Source of the DNA: Ananas comosus
Taxonomy: Eukaryota; Streptophyta; Magnoliopsida; Poales; Bromeliaceae
NCBI RefSeq assembly: GCF_001540865.1
Contig: NC_033641.1
Span: 8,326,951 to 8,390,950, forward strand
Direction of reading: 5' to 3'
DNA length: 64,000 nucleotides
Shown here: piece after piece, positions 57,960 to 64,000 of the stretch
How positions within the stretch are numbered: the stretch's first letter is position 1
Layout of the letters: every line of letters starts with the position of its first letter
The notes under the pieces: generated by a model
Database searches by the model: none
The model's input: only the letters and a program-made list of their open reading frames with translations
What the model was told of the DNA's origin: nothing
Position numbers and translations under genes: made by a program

Positions 57960-58690
57960 ACAGATGTTGGCTCAATCCGAAGGAAATTATTGCGTAAGCT
58001 TTACAGAGTTATTATGAAGCGATGCGACAATAAGGTTGCCAAATTTGTCCAAAAAAGAAGAGCAAAGCAAATATAGCATGCTAAAATAAAATAAGAGATT
58101 CTGGTATTCATTCAATCCGAATGCAAACCAAGCGTTTCGTGGTTTTGAAATGCTGAATCTCATCTCAATCATCATTTGTGAGGACTTTTCTGAGTAAGTT
58201 CCTTGTCTTGGTTATATTTTAAAACATTAAAATATTTTAAAAAAAAAATTAAAAATTTGTACTAGTGCTAGTCCAGGGGACGACCTCGTGGCACGGCACG
58301 GCCCGTACCTATCTTGAGCAGTAAACTGCAGCGCGATGGTGTGCTTAAGCACCCACCATAAGGTCAGAGTTTCGAACTTCTATGTAATACAGAAAGTGAA
58401 TGATCTCCGAGCCCGTATAACTACAACCAAATTCTGATTTTGCCGCATTAGGAAATGCTGCAAAGCACAATGAACATACATTTCAGTCATAAATGCTAAA
58501 AAGTTAATAATCCTGCAAACATCTGGTGATCATCACTTACAGATCCACCAACCATATCAGAAATGCTTGCAAATATCAAAACAAGAAAGAAAAAAAGATC
58601 CCAAGGTCTCACAATTGTAACAAATATCGTCTCGGTACTTAAACATGAATTCTGAGTTAGTCGAGCCGTAGCCACCAAACTGCCGTCCAC
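57960..58690. other. 3' flank of the PATRONUS/RSS1-like gene
   Basis: No separate gene. The sequence directly below 58697 is probably 3'UTR. Overlapping minus-strand ORFs at 58496-58781 arise from reading the last exon in other frames. Confidence 0.45.
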
Positions 58691-58696
58691 GCGAAA

Positions 58697-61104
58697 TCAC
58701 TCTGGCTTGGAACCATCCTGAAGATATATAGAAAATATCAAATAGATGCTGTATAAATCTCATGCAGCTTTTCCTTTTCAAGTATCACGAAACTCTTTAC
58801 GAGAAGTGAAATATTACTGCTTTCAAAAAGGAGAAATTAAATGTTAAGAAAATTATCAAGTCATGGTCGTAAAAGAGTCGATTACAAATCTTCTAATGCA
58901 ACATATTTCAACTTAGTAACTAACTCTATATTCACACAACCGTAAATTACATCAATCATTTAGCCCTTGCAGAGAAAGAACATCTTGATGTGAAGATGAA
59001 TCGACTAAACCAAGTTACTGCAATCAAAGTCACATCCGATGAATTACTGTTTCTGAAGACATGGAAGTTTTAGCTATTAGCCAAAATTAATACGCGAAGT
59101 GCTGATACATAGTTGTGAAGAACCTTCGACACTTCTTTACTGAAGAAACGAAACAATACGATATAAGGAAATTAGCGAGATTTCATCTAAGTTGCTACCT
59201 TGCCTGACTCCAAGAAATCTTTCAGCTTGAACTCAACAGGATGATCGATGAATGGGAGTTCAGCAAGCTCGGCTTCGATAAGATCATCAAAAAGCTTGTC
59301 ACCTGTAAATCAAATAACAGCAAATGAAATATTAGCTATACAGAAACTCTGTTGTTCTGTGTTTATGTGCATATGCCCATGGGGATGCTTTTTTGAGAGG
59401 GAGAGGGAGAGGGAGAGGGAGAGGGAGAGAGACTCGATCTTGAGAGCCATCTGTCAACATGAGGAAGAGCAACCTCCGGTTCCAATTCCATCTTTTTCAC
59501 ATCATCAGTATCCTCAGCAGCTTCCTGGATCAGCACAAGGATAAAAAGTACAAATCAGCACCTTAGAACAATGTACTTCACATCGAATTTTTAAAAACTG
59601 ATTGAAGTTCTTTCCCTTACAATAACACAAAAAAAAAAATCAATATTCCAAACTTTTCTGATTCCTTTTAATTAGGCTAACGGAACATAAAGATTGAATT
59701 CTGTCAACCAGGGTAGCATCTCATAACTCCTTTGCTACTATTTTCTAATATTAAAAGCAACCAATGCTAATAGCAGCAACCAATCACTTGGTGTATGCTC
59801 TTTGTATGATTAACTGCAAAAAAATTATCAAATCTAATAAAGCAAAATACAATGCCATGAAACCAATAATCCAAATATCTACCAAAGCTTGAAAGAGTAA
59901 GAACTCCCGTTAATTCAAATGTAAAATTCTGTGATAATGAACTATAAATTTTTTGTATGAGAATCAACTCGAGAACATAGTACATGCCATGTGCAGATTC
60001 ATAAAAACAAAGGTTGTCATCACGTATGCAAGCAATAACTGACGCAAGTACCATGAGAAAGTCCTGCACCAAAAAGAAGCAGCACGGCCAAACCCATGTA
60101 CTGAGTGCCATTCGAGATAAACAGATAATAGAAGTGTTGGTTACTTGGTTTACTGCAAGAAAACTTAATACCTCATGTCGCCCAAAAGATAGATGAAATA
60201 ATACAAATAGCGAACCAAACGATGAACTGAGAAAAGATTGTTGCATTTTTCAGAGTAGAAAATAAATAGCGTCCATACGAAGAATATCAATTCAGTCAAG
60301 GACTACCCTGGAAATGGAAAACAACTTGATTTGCCGTGTCCACGTTATTGCTACATTAAACCCAAAAAATTAATATGCATAACAATATATAACATGACAT
60401 GCAGAATGCTTTTATCTGAATTGGACCGCATACCTTCAGTGGAAGCACAAGATCATATATTGACCCTGACCACTCATGCACAGCAGACATTACCTTGTCA
60501 ACTTTCTTCTTGACGCCTACGTTAAAAAAAGCAAAGAAGAAGAAATAATCTCCGTTAGTAAACAAGCAAATGGAACAATCAAAAATAGTGTGGAATATAA
60601 GTTGAAAGGGCGATACGTTTATCGACAAGTTCCTTTTGCATTTCCTGAACGTCATTTCCGGCGAATTGGGTCCGCTCGATTCCTTCCTTCGCCCACTCCC
60701 GACATTTCTTAACGTCTTCATCGGTCAGGAAACTACTCTTCGAGGCGTTCTTAACAGCCTGAGGGGCACGTATTCCGCTCTTCTCTTTCAAAGCACTGCC
60801 CTTTGTTACGCCAGAAACCGGAGGTTTCCCGGTGTTTGAGAGATCCCTCAAAGCTTTCCTTGTGTTCGAAAGATCTCCGAGAGCTTTTCTCTCCTTTAGT
60901 CCGGTCTTTGCCGGCTTCGGCAAATCGGCCTTCAACCCATCGACAGCTTTTCCTAAAATGAGTAGATGTTTGGTTTAAGTTTCGGAGTTTCTTTCTCTAC
61001 CATTAATTCATGAATAAAAGTGCATCGAAGGAACAACAAGAGTTCTCACCTCTGTTGATGGGCACATTTTCATTTTGAACGACGGCCGGAGCTCGAAAAG
61101 CCAT
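58697..61104 (-). CDS. PATRONUS/RSS1-like cell-cycle protein with two tandem D-boxes
   Basis: Resembles rice RSS1 and Arabidopsis PATRONUS (plant securin-like, degraded by the anaphase-promoting complex). Coding exons, minus strand: 61104-61050, 60952-60617, 60516-60434, 59524-59434, 59302-59199, 58717-58697. In phase, 229 aa. RKALGDLSN (40-48) and RKALRDLSN (50-58) both fit the RxxLxxxxN destruction box and arise from a 30-bp tandem duplication. A conserved centre (LTDEDVKKCREWAKEGIE, then FAGNDVQEMQKELVDKR and VKKKVDKVMSAVHEW) is followed by an acidic C-terminal part (KMELEPEVALPHVD, LAELPFIDHPVEFKLKD). Lys/Ser-rich, no membrane segment. A 5'UTR intron (61710-61143) splits the leader. The donor of intron 4 (A/GTCTCTCT) lies in a microsatellite and is weak, but it alone keeps the frame. 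Family assigned from motif pattern; PANS versus RSS1 subtype unresolved. Confidence 0.8.
59399..59432. repeat. GAGAGG microsatellite at a splice donor
   Basis: Five or more GAGAGG units on the plus strand; on the gene strand the complementary CTCTCC run begins with the donor GT itself. Confidence 0.9.
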
Positions 61105-61710
61105 TCTTCAAAAGTGACGTTCTTGATTAAAAATTGTGCGACCTGACGAATATGCAACATGAATGTTAAATAAAAATTTAAAAATTAAATAGCGTAGCTC
61201 AACTTTTCTCCATTCTGAAAAAGACCTCTCAGATTTTTTCATTTTTCTTTTGATTGACACACCCTCAACTATTGTTTGAGTTGATTTTGAGTTAAATTGA
61301 GTTGGGGATTTTAATCAAAATATTAAATTTAGCAAAATCCCCAATTTAATTGATGAAAATAACTGAAATAAAAAAAAAAATCAAAAGTTCGGGAGGGTCT
61401 CGATCAAAAGAAACCCGATAAGATTAGATGATCAATTCTCGTTCCCCTTTCTCTACTCAAAACCATTATGCTTGTGCTTAATGGTTAAAAAGCTTCGCTT
61501 ATAAATGCTAGAAATGGCCAAAATCTTTGCTTTTGGTGTTCCTTAATCTCCTTGGAAGATAAATAAAGAATAATACAAGAAAAATATAGAAAATCCGCAA
61601 GAAATCGAAAATGTTCACACAGAAAGGAGAAACCCTAAAACTTAGATTAGTATTCGATCTTGAGATCAAGAAAAGGAGAAAATTTGCGGAAAAATGAATT
61701 GAGACGTTAC

Positions 61711-61860
61711 CGACGAGCGATTCGCGTCGTCTCCGAAACCCTAGGCCTCGATCGATTGGAGAATTAGGGGGGAAATGTAAGCCCTAGCGCGAGAGGAAAT
61801 GGGGGGAGAGCGATTTCGTTTCTTTTTTTGGGGGAAAAACTAGGGTTTTGAGTGGAAAAG
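61711..61860 (-). promoter_or_regulatory. 5'UTR exon and telo-boxes of the PATRONUS/RSS1-like gene
   Basis: The minus strand reads a CTCTCCTCTCC tract, AAAACCCTAG (about 61840-61850), GAAACCCTAGG (about 61735-61745), then CGTCG/GTAACG, a good donor at 61711. The matching acceptor CGTCAG/GTCGC at 61142 places the ATG 39 nt into the next exon. Telo-boxes are common in promoters of plant cell-cycle genes. Confidence 0.6.
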
Positions 61861-61969
61861 GAGAGGAGAAGAGAGGAGAGGAGAGGAGAAGAGCGAGTTC
61901 CAACGGTCAAATACGGTAAAGAGGTGGGAAAAGGGGTTTTTTTTTTTTTGAATTTTTTCGGTGGGGGCT

Positions 61970-62930
61970 CTTAACGGGTCGGGTTCGGGTTTTGGATTCT
62001 CATAAATGGATCCGAACCAATTGGAGAAATCAAATTGTTTAGGAATTTGAATTGGAATTTTGAAATTTGATGAATTCAAGTGATTGAAATATTTCATTGA
62101 ATTTTGTTGTTTATTTTTCATGCTTTTTTATCAATTATATTTAGATTTTATTATTGCAAATAATATGATTTTTTTTTATAGATAAATTTTCCAAGTGTAA
62201 AAATCAATGGAGATACGGAGCTATTCGCCATTTTGAGATAAGTCCCCCTTTTTTTTTTTCTTTTTTTATGTGGATTAACACACTCTCAATTTTATGTATT
62301 TTAATTTTCTAATTACTTCGCTCAATTAAACTAAAAGTTTTGCTAAATGAATTTGTGTTTATGTTGAAATAAAGCTGTAATTACATATTAATTTAAATGA
62401 GATATGTAAATTTTTATTTTCATTCTAATAACGAATCAAATATTTTTGGTTGATTCATCATTTTATTTTTCATTTCTATTCCAATCGTGAAACAAACATG
62501 CCTAATTTGTTATAACTTTTAGTTTGAACTTCGTAAATTATTGCAATAAAGTTCTACATTCTAATTTAGTTGATTAAGTATTAATATGTCGCTAATGTGG
62601 AAGTAATATAGTATTTTAATTATTATCTCATTGTTAATTACAATAATAATACTTTACTTCTATATTAGTGATGCATTAATATTTAGTCGACTAAATTTAT
62701 TTGTGATAATTAGTTTCAACAATGAAGATAAACAAAAAATTATAATAAATTAAAATTTAAGAATCGAAGTATCACGCGTCTTATAGTTTGAAGACCAAAA
62801 GTGTAATTTAGCCTTTTATATTTGTAATATGACCCAGCCCAAACCAAAGTTGTTTATATCCAAATGACTACTTGAATATAGCTTAATTACATCTGTGCAC
62901 ACTGTACTTTAGGATTCTTTTTATTTGATC

Positions 62931-62962
<32 letters not shown>
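61970..62962. other. Non-coding upstream region
   Basis: A short GGGTCGGGTTCGGGTTTTGG remnant of element text lies at about 61976, then AT-rich sequence. 62760-62820 resembles the end of the element at 47880-49000, followed by an ATT microsatellite (62933-62962). No gene. Confidence 0.45.
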
Positions 62963-63502
62963 GGCCAATTTGCATTAAAAAAAATCTATAAATTTTGGGC
63001 TTTTGTAAAACTAAGCCGCATTTTTCAATTTTGCAGATTTGGTCCGAATTTTCAACAAACTGACCAAAAAACCCTTATTTTTTTTCTCTATAGTTTTTTT
63101 TTTTTTGTTACGATCTCTTTCTTACCCTCTATCGCAACCACCGACGTTGTCGGAGGTGAGCTCGCCGCCTCCAACGACGTCAGAGCGTTCCGGCGCGTGG
63201 TGGAGGAGGAGAGCCTGTCCCTCAATATCGCCGTGCCCTAGTGGAGAAGAAGAGTCGCGGCGCGGCCTCAGCGGGATCGGAGGCAAGGAGGGCGGGGGAT
63301 GCGAGTAGAGGCAAGGCAGGCAGTTTCTGCCTTCGCCTCCGCCTCTGTCGCTTCTTCGAAGAGGAGAAAAAAAAAGAGAGAGGAAAAGAAGCAAGAGTAT
63401 TTTGTTCAGTTTGCTGAAAATTCGAACCAAATCTGCAAAATTGAAAAAGGCGACCCAATTTTACAAAAGCTCAAAATTTATAAATTTTTATGCAAATTGA
63501 TC
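62963..63502. mobile_element. Mutator-like element with GC-rich interior, complete
   Basis: Inverted ends of about 115 bp (GGCCAATTTGCATTAAAAAA... and ...TTTTTATGCAAATTGATC) of the family at 2797-5574 and 30656-31981. Flanks TTATTATTA (62954-62962) and TTATTATAA (63503-63511) match at 8 of 9 bases. The interior 63110-63350 is GC-rich and carries only short Arg/Ser/Pro-rich frames. No transposase. Confidence 0.75.
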
Positions 63503-63511
63503 TTATTATAA

Positions 63512-64000
63512 TTGCAAATACTACACCAAACTACTATTATTTTTTTATTTTACGTACTATATAGTATCATTAATAGCACTAGCCTTTGAAACAGATCTTG
63601 TAGCTATGTTAAAGGAAAATTGATAGAGTTAACAGGAATAGTCGAGAACCACGTAATTTTGCTTAAAAAAAAAACAACAACAAATACATTAGTAAATGAG
63701 AAACTAGTATTTGGAGCATCCAAAGAACATTCGATAAGAATTTGCGCTTATCCCTGACATGCGAAGACGAGCTTTGAGCAGAGAATATTTGTAGATTTTC
63801 TCGACTTTTTTTTCTTTTAATCCTCAAATGAGGAGAAATTTTCAGTTATTCTTTTTCTGCCAAGTAAAAAAATTTTCCTCTCTTTCCCTCCAAGATGAGT
63901 TCTAGCCACCAAGTAAAGCAATTTTCCAACTCTTTTCCTCTAAGATGAGCTCTAGTTCGCGGTCTCTATTTAACTCTGATTGGCCAAAAATACTTAAACT
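63512..64000. other. Non-coding, no gene seen
   Basis: Direct near-repeats TTCCTCTCTTTCCCTCCAAGATGAG and TCTTTTCCTCTAAGATGAG near 63875-63950. No exon framed before the window ends. Confidence 0.4.

Noticed and set aside
58557..58781. Separate small gene reading GWFQARVISRGRQFGGYG on the minus strand
   Set aside because: It overlaps the last exon of the PATRONUS/RSS1-like gene, which in the linked frame gives DGSKPE and a stop.

Overview
This is plant nuclear DNA: spliced genes with GT-AG introns, AAACCCTA (telo-box) motifs near gene starts, and a dense, nested bed of plant transposable elements. A monocot seems more likely than a eudicot (SINE/MITE landscape, GC contrast in coding exons, closeness to the rice RSS1 type of protein), but the sequence alone does not fix the species. 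It is a draft assembly: single Ns at 2918, 5120, 8063, 23539, 29275, 32978, 38726, 41737, 50629 and 54855, and N runs at about 28373-28397 and 31555-31816. Several Ns sit at what look like haplotype or copy junctions.

Four genes can be built exon by exon with open phase throughout. INT1, a tonoplast-type inositol transporter, is on the minus strand (11854-16708, 6 exons, 511 aa). RUS2, a ROOT UVB SENSITIVE/DUF647 protein, is on the plus strand (43235-46922, 10 exons, 432 aa). NIC1, a nicotinamidase, is on the minus strand (51203-54083, 5 exons, 248 aa) and convergent with RUS2. A PATRONUS/RSS1-type cell-cycle protein with two tandem destruction boxes is on the minus strand (58697-61104, 6 coding exons, 229 aa, plus a 5'UTR intron). 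Their functions (vacuolar inositol export, UV-B/vitamin B6-linked seedling growth, NAD salvage, anaphase control) are unrelated housekeeping roles; nothing suggests a cluster.

The rest is mostly mobile DNA. 0.64-5.6 kb holds two copies of a 2.1 kb block whose N-marked junctions and 9-bp target duplications indicate that filled and empty alleles of a Mutator-like insertion were concatenated. 5.6-11.5 kb holds MITEs, a foldback element inside a MITE, and a SINE with an 18-bp target duplication. 17.8-19.6 kb has a Cassandra TRIM (5S-rRNA-like LTRs) inside a foldback element. 21.8-32.1 kb contains a diverged duplicated segment carrying solo LTRs, a retrotransposon ORF remnant, and a GC-rich Mutator-like element. 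32.9-37.5 kb is a CACTA transposon that has captured intron-containing fragments of a cytosolic phenylalanyl-tRNA synthetase alpha gene, now interrupted by a stop; it sits inside an LTR. 38-43 kb, 47-51 kb and 54-58 kb hold foldbacks, two hAT-like elements with 8-bp target duplications and a long-TIR Mutator-like element with a perfect 9-bp target duplication. 62.9-63.5 kb has another GC-rich Mutator-like element.

I found no wholly new system. The most informative observations are the gene-capturing CACTA, the tandem D-boxes, the splice-site-associated repeats in NIC1 and the PATRONUS-like gene, and the assembly/allele structure at the left end.
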